Assembly: GCA_013791885.1 (NCBI GenBank)
Contig: VMSZ01000008.1
Coordinates: forward strand, 16,425-80,424
Source of the DNA: Sulfurimonas sp.
GTDB taxonomy: Bacteria > Campylobacterota > Campylobacteria > Campylobacterales > Sulfurimonadaceae
Length of the DNA stretch: 64,000 nucleotides
Reading direction: 5' to 3'
Shown: piece by piece, positions 53,981 through 63,166 of the stretch
Position numbering within the stretch: position 1 is the first letter of the stretch
Layout: each line of letters starts with the position of its first letter
The notes under the pieces: model-generated
Databases searched by the model: none
Told to the model about the DNA's origin: nothing
Seen by the model: the letters and a program-made list of their open reading frames with translations, nothing else
Made by a program: the position numbers and the translations under genes

Positions 53981-55795
53981 TTAGAGCTGGTATTGTTCGT
54001 TTAAACTTTCTTCTAAATTCCAAATACCCCTTAACTTTAGTGCTGAAACAACACTCTGCGTGCAATCAACATCATCAGGCCATTCTCTGTGAAACCCGTC
54101 TAGAGAATTTTTATTTGTACCGTCAACGCCAACCATTAGCCCCGAAACAAACACATCTCTTTGTGCATCCATGTTGTTTGTTACTCTCCAAACTAGCATA
54201 TATGCATTGCTAATATCATTTTTCAAGGTATCCACAAAAACAACTATTCTCATGTATGGACTCAGTGAAATCAAATTGTTGAAATACTCACTAGCCTTTC
54301 TTTTTTTATCAATAGCAATCACTGTGATAGGGTTAGATGTTCGTATCATAAATTGATGCAAACCCGTAGCTTCTGGTATCAGTTCTTTAACTTTTAGAAA
54401 AAGTTCTTCATCACGCAAGAGTGTTGGAGCTTCGAGTTTATGAGCTTTTGTTAAATCAATCCCTAATTTTCCGCCCACCAAAGTCTCCGGAGAAGAGTGG
54501 TCTAATGCATCTAAAATACCCTCAGATATAAAAAGAGACTCAGGCATAAAACGGTTGAGTGCATACGTTGTTATGGCTTCATAATTTTCAAGTTTTGGAG
54601 CGCTCTCATCAAAAAACAGAGCGTGTTTGACAAAACTCATCTGTCCTGCACCCCAAAACGCATGCATAAACTGCTTTGCATGACCTTTATAGAGCGGTTG
54701 CATTTTTGCCAAAATAAGATTATGAAAGCCTGCGTTTTCAGGCATATGATAATCAAGTAAATCAGGAACTGTAGTTTTTAAAAGAGGAAAAAATATTTTT
54801 CCGGTTGCCCAACCCATATATTTATCTTCAAGAGGCGGCTTGCCTACAACAGTCGCCAAATAGACTCTTTTTTTCTTTGTAGTAATGGCACTTACTTCCA
54901 TAACAGGATAAAGTTCAGCCAAAGTGTAATATCCGGTATGATCCCCAAACGGACCTTCAACTTTAAGCTGCGCGGTATCCACCCAGCCTTCTATTACATA
55001 ATCAACATCCTCAGGAATATACAAAGGCGTGGTTAAAGATTTTACTAGTTTCGCCGGTTTTTTTGTAATGAGCCCGTACATAAGAAGTTCGTTCACTCCA
55101 TAAGGAAGGGGCGCTGTAGCACACCATGTATAAAGCGGATTCCCGCCTATTGCGATGCTTACAGGCATTTTTTTGCCGGCTTTTTGGTACTGGTCAAAAA
55201 AGTGGGAGCTGTCTTTATGAATTTGCCAATGCATTCCCAAGTGGTTTTTGTCATATACCTGAAGTCTGTACATACCAAGATTTACCATCTCGCCATCAAG
55301 ACTTTGCGTATAGACCTGCCCCATAGTAATAAAAGGCCCGCCGTCTTGTTCCCAAGTTGTAAGCACAGGTATATTATGAAGATTTATATCATCACCCAGA
55401 TATTTTATCTCCTGACAAGCACCCTCGCCTTTGAGTTTTTTTGGAAAAATATTTTTAAGAGAAAAAAGCTCACCGGCGAAGCTGAGTTTATTCATAAATC
55501 CGCTTGGCGGTTTCATGTGAAGAAGTTTTGTAATTTCATCTGCAACAGACTCAATAGTTCTGCCAAAAAGAAGTTCGCAGCGTTTGTAAGAGCCAAAGAC
55601 ATTCATAAGAATAGGCTCTTCAAACTTTTTGCCGCTTTTTTTATCACCTGCGTTTGTAAAAAGAAGAGCCTTACCGCCGTCTTTTTTTTTTACCTCTGCA
55701 TAGGCTAAATGAGGAATCTCAAGATAAATATCCAGCTCAGCATCTATGATTTTTAATTCATCGTTTTTTCTTAACAGCTCTATTGTTTTTTGCAT
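53981..55795 (-). CDS. UbiD-family decarboxylase (menaquinone pathway candidate)
   Basis: 604 residues, the long form of the prenylated-FMN decarboxylase UbiD. Motifs are DINLHNIPVLTTWEQDGGPF, MYRLQVYDKNHLGMHWQIHK, IAIGGNPLYTWCATAPLPYG, EFGPFGDHTGYYTL-like VEGPFGDHTGYYTLAE, and the Glu/Asp set of the active site. The phylum makes menaquinone by the futalosine route and lacks ubiquinone, so members are usually annotated as menaquinone-pathway decarboxylases. That assignment rests on phylogeny, not on the sequence alone. It follows hemC by 1 bp and should be in the same operon. Confidence 0.9.
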   Translation of the reverse strand: MQKTIELLRKNDELKIIDAELDIYLEIPHLAYAEVKKKDGGKALLFTNAGDKKSGKKFEEPILMNVFGSYKRCELLFGRTIESVADEITKLLHMKPPSGFMNKLSFAGELFSLKNIFPKKLKGEGACQEIKYLGDDINLHNIPVLTTWEQDGGPFITMGQVYTQSLDGEMVNLGMYRLQVYDKNHLGMHWQIHKDSSHFFDQYQKAGKKMPVSIAIGGNPLYTWCATAPLPYGVNELLMYGLITKKPAKLVKSLTTPLYIPEDVDYVIEGWVDTAQLKVEGPFGDHTGYYTLAELYPVMEVSAITTKKKRVYLATVVGKPPLEDKYMGWATGKIFFPLLKTTVPDLLDYHMPENAGFHNLILAKMQPLYKGHAKQFMHAFWGAGQMSFVKHALFFDESAPKLENYEAITTYALNRFMPESLFISEGILDALDHSSPETLVGGKLGIDLTKAHKLEAPTLLRDEELFLKVKELIPEATGLHQFMIRTSNPITVIAIDKKRKASEYFNNLISLSPYMRIVVFVDTLKNDISNAYMLVWRVTNNMDAQRDVFVSGLMVGVDGTNKNSLDGFHREWPDDVDCTQSVVSALKLRGIWNLEESLNEQYQL

Positions 55796-55796
55796 T

Positions 55797-56741
55797 TTAG
55801 TGGCTTATCATCATGTTTTCAGCATCTTGAAGCAACTCTCTTGCACCTCTTGCTATAAACTCATCTGCCATTGTACGCCCGATTGTTTTGTAAACATCAC
55901 GGGAAACAATTTTTGTATCTGTAAGTATTTTTGTTCCATCTGGCAGACCTAAAACAGCCTTAATCATAACATCATCATTTTCAAGAACTGTTGCGTTTAC
56001 ACCTATTGGAACGTGACATCCTCCATTGAGCGTATCTACAAAATCTCTCTCAATAGTCGTCTCTACTCTGCTGTAATCATCTTCAAGTCTGGCAACAATT
56101 GCTAAAACTTCAGGATCATTGATTGCTTCAATACCTAAAGCCCCCTGACCCATAGATGGAATCATCTCATAAAGCGATATTGGGTAAACATGAGCAACGG
56201 TTTCAACAAGTCCAAGACGATTAATCCCTGCCGCTGCTAAGATAATTGCATCAAATTCACCCTCTTTGAGTTTTCTGATTCTTGTATCTACATTCCCGCG
56301 TAAATCTTTTATGACTAAGTCTGGACGGAGTCTCTCTATCTGCATGCGACGGCGAAGTGATGAAGTACCAACCACAGCACCTTTTGGAAGAGCAGAAATA
56401 TCTGCATATTTTTCACTTAGCAGTGCATCTCTTACATCTTCTCTCTCGGTAATAGCAGCAAGCAAAAGCCCTTCTGGCATAACTGTCGGGACATCCTTAA
56501 GAGAATGAACGGCAATGTGAGCCTCCCCGCGAAGCATAGCTTCTTCAAGCTCTTTTAAAAAAAGACCTTTTCCGCCGATTGCCGCAAGTGGACGGTCAAT
56601 TATTTTATCTCCGGTTGTAACAATAACATTTAACTCAACTTCCAAGCCTGGATTTTGTTCTTCTAATACACTCTTCATGTGATTGGACTGCCATAGGGCC
56701 AATTGTGAGCCTCGTGTTGCTATTATTAATTTCTTTATCAC
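55797..56741 (-). CDS. hemC: Hydroxymethylbilane synthase (porphobilinogen deaminase)
   Basis: 314 residues. HemC polymerises four porphobilinogens. Visible motifs are ATRGSQLALWQSNHM, KDVPTVMPEGL, GTSSLRRRMQI, LRGNVDTRIRKL and the dipyrromethane cofactor Cys in LNGGCHVPIGV. The start is GTG 56741, which overlaps the stop of the upstream DsbC-like gene (TAGTG). The run hemA-proS-fxsA-dsb-hemC-ubiD on the minus strand ties heme and quinone synthesis together. Confidence 0.96.
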   Translation of the reverse strand: MIKKLIIATRGSQLALWQSNHMKSVLEEQNPGLEVELNVIVTTGDKIIDRPLAAIGGKGLFLKELEEAMLRGEAHIAVHSLKDVPTVMPEGLLLAAITEREDVRDALLSEKYADISALPKGAVVGTSSLRRRMQIERLRPDLVIKDLRGNVDTRIRKLKEGEFDAIILAAAGINRLGLVETVAHVYPISLYEMIPSMGQGALGIEAINDPEVLAIVARLEDDYSRVETTIERDFVDTLNGGCHVPIGVNATVLENDDVMIKAVLGLPDGTKILTDTKIVSRDVYKTIGRTMADEFIARGARELLQDAENMMISH

Positions 56742-57577
56742 TAGTCTGCCTTTAAATATTGTCTTTTTGTTTTATCAATTTTTCCGTCAAAGAAGAGTGT
56801 CGGAGTCCCTTGAACCATCAAATCTTCTGCAAGTTGCATATCATATTCATACTGCTCAAGAACTTTTTTTGACTCTAAATCAGCAGGTTTAATGTCTGTT
56901 TTCAACTCTTTGTTAAACGCAGCAAGAATTTTGTTTACATCTCTTTCATTTGGATTGATTTCAACTTTATAAAGTTTTAAAACAACATCTTTTTGACCTT
57001 TAAGCTCTGCTGCAATTGCTGCTTTAGCAAGTTCTACAGATGCAGGGTGCAAAGAAGCAAGAGGAAAGTGATAGTAATATACTGCAAGCTTTTCAGGAGA
57101 TTTTTTCATATCTTCAATCGCACCCGGAACAAAACTTCTGCAAAATGGACACAACGGGTCTGAAAAAATTGCTACCTTATGTTTGGCGTTTGCTTTTCCA
57201 TAGATAAGATTCTCTTTTTTATATTGAACATCTTTAAAAGACGGAGATACAGAGTCCGCTAAATTTTCACCTGTTTTTAAATTAACAAGTTCTTTTGTAA
57301 TAACCGTTCCATCAGTAAACCAGATCATCTTTTGTTTAATCTGTTTTGGTGCTGGCTGTGCTTTGAGTGTAGCATCAATACTTACTATCATAGCTTCCCA
57401 ACCGCTCATGCCCTCAAGTGCATTTCTATCAACAACTTTAACTTGCAAAGCTGTGATGTTTGGATTGTTTTTAAATGATTTTTCTAAAAAAACTTCTACC
57501 TCTTTATTGGTAGTTGCAGCAAAAAGAGCACTACTTAACAGTGTGCTTAGTGTCAATAATTTCAACATCGATAACAT
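56741..57577 (-). CDS. Periplasmic thiol-disulfide protein with CPFC motif (DsbC-like)
   Basis: The frame is open to 57622, but ATG 57577 has AAGGA six bases upstream and gives a proper signal peptide (MLSMLKLLTLSTLLSSALFA), so the protein has 278 residues. A dimerisation-like N-terminal half (about 20-135) precedes a thioredoxin fold with FSDPLCPFCRSFVPG and the cis-Pro loop VQGTPTLFFDG. That layout resembles DsbC/DsbG isomerases, although the family of Campylobacterota homologues is also annotated as thioredoxin-fold proteins. It overlaps the fxsA 3' end by 47 bases. Heme-maturation or cytochrome folding partners are plausible, given the neighbours. Confidence 0.85.
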   Translation of the reverse strand: MLSMLKLLTLSTLLSSALFAATTNKEVEVFLEKSFKNNPNITALQVKVVDRNALEGMSGWEAMIVSIDATLKAQPAPKQIKQKMIWFTDGTVITKELVNLKTGENLADSVSPSFKDVQYKKENLIYGKANAKHKVAIFSDPLCPFCRSFVPGAIEDMKKSPEKLAVYYYHFPLASLHPASVELAKAAIAAELKGQKDVVLKLYKVEINPNERDVNKILAAFNKELKTDIKPADLESKKVLEQYEYDMQLAEDLMVQGTPTLFFDGKIDKTKRQYLKAD

Positions 57578-57959
57578 CTGAATCCTTTTGTATTGTATTT
57601 TGATTATAGGGTGTTTTATCACTTTCTGATTTTACATTAGTACGGTTAACAACCATGCTTGTGAACACGCTAAATTGAAGTAAAACGCCAATAATATCTG
57701 TTAAAAAACCGGGAACTATAAGTAAAACAGCTCCTAGCAGTGCAAAAATATTTAAACGCTGAAACTCTTGTAAATCTATCTGATTTGAAGAAACTGCACG
57801 AATATTTTCACCTAAAGTAGCTCTGAAGTTTACCAGCAAAACTATCCCTACAAGTGCGCTTAACACTATTTCCAGAAATGTTGCAAATCCGCCAATGGCC
57901 GAGGAAATGTTAACAGAAATAAGCGTTTCTAAAAAGAGATAGACCAAAAAATAAAGCAT
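57531..57959 (-). CDS. fxsA: FxsA-family membrane protein
   Basis: 142 residues with three or four membrane helices. The FxsA features are LETLISVNISSAIGGFAT near the N-terminus and the GAVLLIVPGFLTDIIGVLL helix. In E. coli FxsA over-expression relieves phage T7 exclusion by the F plasmid. Its normal role is unknown. It starts 2 bp after the proS stop codon. The 47-base overlap with the DsbC-like gene downstream is longer than the other overlaps here, but both frames look real. Confidence 0.9.
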   Translation of the reverse strand: MLYFLVYLFLETLISVNISSAIGGFATFLEIVLSALVGIVLLVNFRATLGENIRAVSSNQIDLQEFQRLNIFALLGAVLLIVPGFLTDIIGVLLQFSVFTSMVVNRTNVKSESDKTPYNQNTIQKDSDVIDVEIIDTKHTVK

Positions 57960-57961
57960 TG

Positions 57962-59665
57962 TTAGATGAGTTCCATAATTTTTGCGTAAATTTCATCACT
58001 TTTGACATCAGTTTTTTGCGTTGTTTTTCTATCATATATCTGAACAAGGCCATTCTCAAGCTCTTTACCTATGATGATAGTATATGGAAAACCAATCAGT
58101 TCGGCATCTTTCATCTTAAAACCGAATCTCTCTTTCCCGTCATCAAGTATACACTCAACACCAGAAGCGTTTAGCTCATGGTATAACTCTTCTCCAAGCG
58201 CTACCTGAGCCTCATCTTTAATATTTGAAATCATAACATTCACCATATAAGGCGCGCTCTCTTTTGTCCAAATACAGCCATTTTCATCGTGATTTTGCTC
58301 AATAATGGCAGCAACCAGACGACTCACACCCATTCCGTATGTTCCCATAACAAAAGGCTGTGCTTTGCCGTTTTCATCTAAAAACTCTGCTTTAAGTGCT
58401 TTGGAATATTGTGTACCGAGTTTAAAAATATGCCCTACTTCTATTCCTTTTGTAAAAGAGAGAGTGCCGTCACATTTTGGACAACAATCACCTTCATTTA
58501 CTTCTGCAATATCATAAAAATAAGCCACTTCGCTGATGACAGACAAATCTACATTCACATAATGGTAATCTGATTCATTCGCTCCACACACCATGCTCGT
58601 TGCATTTTTAAGTTCAACGTCCATTACGTGTTTTGCTTTGTCTTGGTCAAGCGGCCCAATGAAACCTGGAATAAGCCCAAGTGCTTGGAGTTCTTCCTCG
58701 CTTACATCTGTAATATCAAGTGCTCCGGCTGCGTTTTGTGCCTTTACTTCTTGGAGATTATCACTGCCTCTAAGATAAAAAAGAACGATTTCAGAGTCTT
58801 CTTCATAGACTAATTTTTTCGCAACACACTTAACTGTATAGTAAGGGTCAATCTTGAAATAGTTTGCCAGATCTTCTATGCTATTAATATTTGGCGTGTG
58901 AAATTTATTAAATGCACCTTCTGGAGCTGCCGGAATATCACCTCTTTGTGAGCGAACTGCTGCTTCAATATTTGCACCGTATTCACATTTGTCACAGATT
59001 GCAATTGTATCTTCACCGCTTCCCGCAATTACCATCAACTCTTTTGAACCGCTTCCGCCTATTGCACCGCTGTCTGCTTCAACAATTCTAAAATCTAGAC
59101 CCAAGCGCACTAAAATCTTTTTGTACGCCTCTTCCATAGCATCAAATTCTCTGTCCATATCTTCTACAGAAGCATGAAAGCTGTAACCGTCTTTCATAAT
59201 AAATTCACGTCCGCGCATCAGGCCAAAACGCGGTCTTGCTTCATCACGGAACTTCGTTTTTATCTGGTACAAATTCATAGGCAGTTGCTTGTAACTCGTA
59301 ATACGGTTGCGTACCAAATCCACCATCATCTCTTCGTGTGTCGGTCCTAGAACAAAAAGGTTCTCTTTTCTGTCACGAAAACGCAGCAGTTCTTTTCCAA
59401 ACTTCTCAATACGTCCACTTTCAGCCCACAAATCTGCCGGAGTTACAAAGCTCAGTTCAACTTCCTGTGCGCCTGCTTTGCTCATCTCTTCATTAATAAC
59501 ATTTTCTATCTTTTTAATAACTCTTTTTGCCAAGGGCATATAGCTGTACAAACCGCTCGCAACCTGAGAGACAAAGCCCGCACGTGATAAAAATATATGA
59601 CTTGCTAATGTAGCATCCGAAGGTGCCTCTTTTGTTGTTGGTATAAACGCTCTGCTTCTTCTCAC
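57962..59665 (-). CDS. proS: Prolyl-tRNA synthetase
   Basis: 567 residues, the bacterial type. Class II motifs are visible (the Q/E-rich [20 protein letters not shown] for motif 2, and [14 protein letters not shown] for motif 3). A YbaK-like editing insertion lies between about residues 220 and 390, with [20 protein letters not shown] and [16 protein letters not shown]. The C-terminal anticodon-binding domain follows (from about 470). The start is GTG 59665 with AAGGAA nine bases upstream. The gene sits between hemA and fxsA. Confidence 0.96.
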   Translation of the reverse strand: MRRSRAFIPTTKEAPSDATLASHIFLSRAGFVSQVASGLYSYMPLAKRVIKKIENVINEEMSKAGAQEVELSFVTPADLWAESGRIEKFGKELLRFRDRKENLFVLGPTHEEMMVDLVRNRITSYKQLPMNLYQIKTKFRDEARPRFGLMRGREFIMKDGYSFHASVEDMDREFDAMEEAYKKILVRLGLDFRIVEADSGAIGGSGSKELMVIAGSGEDTIAICDKCEYGANIEAAVRSQRGDIPAAPEGAFNKFHTPNINSIEDLANYFKIDPYYTVKCVAKKLVYEEDSEIVLFYLRGSDNLQEVKAQNAAGALDITDVSEEELQALGLIPGFIGPLDQDKAKHVMDVELKNATSMVCGANESDYHYVNVDLSVISEVAYFYDIAEVNEGDCCPKCDGTLSFTKGIEVGHIFKLGTQYSKALKAEFLDENGKAQPFVMGTYGMGVSRLVAAIIEQNHDENGCIWTKESAPYMVNVMISNIKDEAQVALGEELYHELNASGVECILDDGKERFGFKMKDAELIGFPYTIIIGKELENGLVQIYDRKTTQKTDVKSDEIYAKIMELI

Positions 59666-59694
59666 TGTATATAGTTCCTTTAATAATGTTTAAT

Positions 59695-60930
59695 TTATTG
59701 TTGTGCTAAAAACCCGAATGCACTGCTCATCGTCTCTGCATTGGATTCTCTTGATGAAGTTCTCATCTTTTGTGTCATTTCGTGTAAAAACCTCTTCAGT
59801 GCCTGTTCGCACATTTTTTGAGCCTCTTTTTCATACTCTTTTGGAATATAGCCGTGCTTAATCGCACGTTCACTCTCTTCTTTGGCTGCCGTATACGCTT
59901 TGAGATAAATCTCTTTTATCGTTGGTTCTATATCCAAAGTATTGAGCCACTCAAAAAAGTCTACAACAGCTCTGCCTATAATTCCATGCGCCATTTTTGC
60001 AGCATCTTCACGAGAACTAAGGTTTTCATCTACAATAACTTTTAAGTCATCTATAACAAAAAGATGAATTCCTTCACTCTCTTTATGGCTTATGTCCCTT
60101 GGAAGTGCCAAGTCAAACCAGTATCGTTCAAAGTCACAAGGATGAATCATTTCATCTGTAATAATAGGCTCATACGCAGATGTTGCCGTAAATAAAATTT
60201 CAAACTCATTCACAGCCTCGGGAAGTTTTTCAAAATCTATGACTTTTGCACCGCATGCATTTGCCAAAGCAAGAGCTTTGTGCTTTGTTCTGTTCATAAT
60301 GTAGACATCCACACCTGCTGAAATAAGATGTTTCGCACTTATTTCAGACATCTCACCAACTCCAATAATAAGAGCTTTTTTACCCTCAAGTGACTCTGCG
60401 ACCGATTTTAATTTTGCAACAGCAACACTCGCCATTGAGACGGGTTTTGAAGAAATATCTGTTGCGTTTCTTACTTTTGAAGCACAGGCAAAGGCGCTTT
60501 TTATGGCACGTGCTATTTTTTTGGAGCTATATCCGTTGTCATAAGAAAACCTAAACGCATCTTTAAGCTGACCTGCTATCTGCGTTTCACCTACAACCAT
60601 AGAATCCAGAGAAGAGGCAACACTGAAAAGATGGTGAATTGCCGTACTGTCATCAAATACATCCGCGTGTGCCTGAAGCTCTTCTTTGCTTATACCTGCT
60701 CGCTTGCTTAACATTTCAAATATAAATTTTGTCGCTTCTTCAATGTTACTGCAAGAGGAAAAAACTTCCATTCTGTTGCATGTTGAGATAAGCATAGCTT
60801 CATTAATATAACCGCAGGATGTCAATTTTTTCAAACAGCCGTGCAGATCTTTTTCATCCGGATACGAGAGTTTTTCTCTAATCTCAAGCGTAGAATTTTT
60901 ATGAGTAAAACTTATGTTTAAATAGTGCAT
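59695..60930 (-). CDS. hemA: Glutamyl-tRNA reductase
   Basis: 411 residues. HemA reduces Glu-tRNA to glutamate-1-semialdehyde, the first committed step of C5 heme synthesis. The nucleophilic Cys lies in STCNRMEVFSSC, GETQIAGQLKDAF marks the substrate site, and the NADPH domain holds LIIGVGEMSEISAKHL. A C-terminal dimerisation helix ends the protein. Its start overlaps the polyprenyl synthase stop codon (TAATG). With hemC 3 kb downstream, the operon contains two heme-pathway genes. Confidence 0.95.
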   Translation of the reverse strand: MHYLNISFTHKNSTLEIREKLSYPDEKDLHGCLKKLTSCGYINEAMLISTCNRMEVFSSCSNIEEATKFIFEMLSKRAGISKEELQAHADVFDDSTAIHHLFSVASSLDSMVVGETQIAGQLKDAFRFSYDNGYSSKKIARAIKSAFACASKVRNATDISSKPVSMASVAVAKLKSVAESLEGKKALIIGVGEMSEISAKHLISAGVDVYIMNRTKHKALALANACGAKVIDFEKLPEAVNEFEILFTATSAYEPIITDEMIHPCDFERYWFDLALPRDISHKESEGIHLFVIDDLKVIVDENLSSREDAAKMAHGIIGRAVVDFFEWLNTLDIEPTIKEIYLKAYTAAKEESERAIKHGYIPKEYEKEAQKMCEQALKRFLHEMTQKMRTSSRESNAETMSSAFGFLAQQ

Positions 60931-61820
60931 TAGTAACTTCTTTTTATCATTGTTTCTAAAATTTCTACGAGGGCGCTATCATCACGAACCGCCATCATTG
61001 CTTCTTGTGATAATTTTTTTGCCAACTCAAAAGATTGCAAAACGCAGTCATGTTGATGCATCATCTGCTGTATCCACTGCGTTTGCTCTTTTTCTATTGT
61101 TTTCGCATGGTACGAAAGCAATCTATTTTTATCTTCTTCTCCGAGTTTATGGTAGAGGTAAATATACGGCAATGTGCATTTTCCTTCTACAAAGTCATTC
61201 ATCGCCGGCTTTCCGAGTGTTGCTTCATCTGAAGTAATATCCAAAATATCATCGATAATTTGAAAAGAAAGCCCTAGATTTCTACCGTACACGCCATGTT
61301 TTGCCACATCTTTAGCAGCAAGTTTCGCGGCTGCCATAGCTGCTGCTTCAATAAGTGTCGCAGTTTTTAGGTAGAGCATATTGAGATATTTCTCTTCATC
61401 AGTGTTAAACGCAGCCGCCATGTGAACATCCTGCATCTCTCCCTTAGAAAGTGCGGTAACCGACGAAGCGACTATTTTTGCCACTTCTTTATCAAAATTT
61501 ACAAGTTCCGTAAAAGCTTTTGAGTACAAAATATCGCCAAGCATAACGGCTGTTTTACTTCCCTCAGTTGCGTTTACAGACGAAACGCCGCGTCTTGTCA
61601 TTGCCTCATCTATAACATCATCATGCAAAAGACTCGCAGCATGGATAAGTTCCACTATAGCCGCTAAAAGAGGAGCATCCGTTGCATCAGGTGCTATTTT
61701 TAAAATCAGTTTTGCACGAAGTCTTTTACCACCGCTAAGAGAAGAAAAAAGACGCGCCACCTCATCATAATCTATCTCTTGAATTAACCTTGCTATTTCA
61801 CTCTCAACTCTTTGCATCAT
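60930..61820 (-). CDS. ispB: Polyprenyl diphosphate synthase
   Basis: 296 residues of the trans-isoprenyl synthase family. The first Asp-rich motif is LLHDDVIDEAMTRRG and the second is LSFQIIDDILDIT, with GGKRLRAKLILKIA near the start. The residues before the first DDxxD are small, consistent with a long-chain product such as the octaprenyl or hexaprenyl tail of menaquinone, but chain length cannot be read safely. It begins 6 bp after the unknown gene at 61827 and overlaps hemA. Confidence 0.9.
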   Translation of the reverse strand: MMQRVESEIARLIQEIDYDEVARLFSSLSGGKRLRAKLILKIAPDATDAPLLAAIVELIHAASLLHDDVIDEAMTRRGVSSVNATEGSKTAVMLGDILYSKAFTELVNFDKEVAKIVASSVTALSKGEMQDVHMAAAFNTDEEKYLNMLYLKTATLIEAAAMAAAKLAAKDVAKHGVYGRNLGLSFQIIDDILDITSDEATLGKPAMNDFVEGKCTLPYIYLYHKLGEEDKNRLLSYHAKTIEKEQTQWIQQMMHQHDCVLQSFELAKKLSQEAMMAVRDDSALVEILETMIKRSY

Positions 61821-61826
61821 CTCTCT

Positions 61827-62243
61827 TTAGACATTATTTAAATACTTTAACTCTATCTGCAATTTTTCATCTGAGAGCAGAATATCAAAAACAGCTTCTT
61901 TCGTATCATATTTAAACTCTTTAAATTTAACTAAAATGTAAGGCACATTATAATTGTCAGAACCTCTCGATTTGAGTTCAACCCGAAAGCTCTGATTTTT
62001 ATGATTTAAATTAAGGATGTTCTGTCCCACAATCCTATCATAAGACCTGTGAATAACTAGGCCATTATTGACATACAGCGTCCAGCGAAATTTAAAAAGT
62101 TTTTCTGTTTGGCCGTATTTTACAAGAATTTTTATAAGTTCATCTTTTTTTAAAGAAATTTGTTTCACTTCTCTGAAATCATTCGCAGATATGTTACTTA
62201 TTCCAAAGAAAAAAAGAATACAAAGCTGTATTACTGTTTTCAA
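61827..62243 (-). CDS. Exported protein of unknown function between lpxK and ispB
   Basis: 138 residues from a TTG start that overlaps the lpxK stop codon (TTGA). A signal peptide (about 1-20, ending ISA|ND) precedes a small beta-rich protein with no Cys: KYGQTEKLFKFRWTLYVNNG, then HRSYDRIVGQNIL. I do not recognise the family. Strict coupling to lpxK and the position before ispB suggest it belongs to the operon. Other evidence of function is lacking. Confidence 0.68.
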   Translation of the reverse strand: MKTVIQLCILFFFGISNISANDFREVKQISLKKDELIKILVKYGQTEKLFKFRWTLYVNNGLVIHRSYDRIVGQNILNLNHKNQSFRVELKSRGSDNYNVPYILVKFKEFKYDTKEAVFDILLSDEKLQIELKYLNNV

Positions 62244-63166
62244 TCTATTTTATCTTTTGTATTATTTTTTCTATACAAGTCTATGAATTCAAAAACTTTC
62301 GCATCTACCTGCATTTCTAAATCAAGCAGACTCACAGGAAGCCCGAAAGCTTCCATCTTGACAAAATCTTTATATGTCACTAAAAGCGACTCTGCCTCAT
62401 CGCGTTTTAAAATTGTCTCAAGCTCCGCTTTAGTAAAAGCGTAATGATCTTCAAAGTAATTTTTATTGACTACCGGAGGTAAATATTTATCTAAACGTCC
62501 CGGTCTTGCAATCGCAGTTACAAGTGACATTTTATCACACTTGCCTTTAAGCGCAACATGCCTCTTAAAATCTACATTCTCTTCAAGCATCACAGACTTC
62601 TTAGAGCTCCATGCTCTCTCTCTAAAAGGCCCGGCCGGCAGACAGCGACTGTTTGAACTTTCTACCTTTATGAGCAAGTCAAGTTTTTTGATGTCATGTT
62701 TGGAATAGGCATCATCTAAAAAAATAACTTTCGCACCCAATTCTTTTGCTTTGTCTATAGCTATTTTTCTATCTTCACTGACAATAACTATTGCGTTTGG
62801 TAATTTTTGCGCGTAAATCATCGCTTCATCGCCACTAATCTTGACATCACACAAAATGTTTTTTCTGTCTTTGACAACATAAAGGCCTTTGCTTTGGCGT
62901 CCATAACCGCGAAGAATAACTGCAGCGTTTTCATAATGTGAAGCCAAGGCTGTTACAAGTGGCGTTTTACCGCTTCCGCCAACAGTTAAATTGCCAACAC
63001 TTACGATGTCTACGCCAAAATCTATGGGAGTTTTACTTTGAAAACGCAGGTAGACAACAAAACAATACAGCCAACTCAGAGGAAGAAAAAGAAGGGATAT
63101 TATTTTTTGCAGAGAAGTTGGGTTGTAGAAATACTCTTCAACCCAGAATACGAAAGCTTTTTTCAC
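62240..63166 (-). CDS. lpxK: Tetraacyldisaccharide 4'-kinase
   Basis: 308 residues. LpxK adds the 4'-phosphate to the lipid A precursor at the inner membrane. The N-terminal membrane helix (about 18-42), the P-loop VGNLTVGGSGKTPLVTALA, RGYGRQSKG, GDEAMIYAQKLP and VIFLDDAYSKH (DD at the active site) are clear. The start is GTG 63166, overlapping the stop of the aminotransferase by 4 bases. The protein has the normal length. Confidence 0.95.
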   Translation of the reverse strand: MKKAFVFWVEEYFYNPTSLQKIISLLFLPLSWLYCFVVYLRFQSKTPIDFGVDIVSVGNLTVGGSGKTPLVTALASHYENAAVILRGYGRQSKGLYVVKDRKNILCDVKISGDEAMIYAQKLPNAIVIVSEDRKIAIDKAKELGAKVIFLDDAYSKHDIKKLDLLIKVESSNSRCLPAGPFRERAWSSKKSVMLEENVDFKRHVALKGKCDKMSLVTAIARPGRLDKYLPPVVNKNYFEDHYAFTKAELETILKRDEAESLLVTYKDFVKMEAFGLPVSLLDLEMQVDAKVFEFIDLYRKNNTKDKID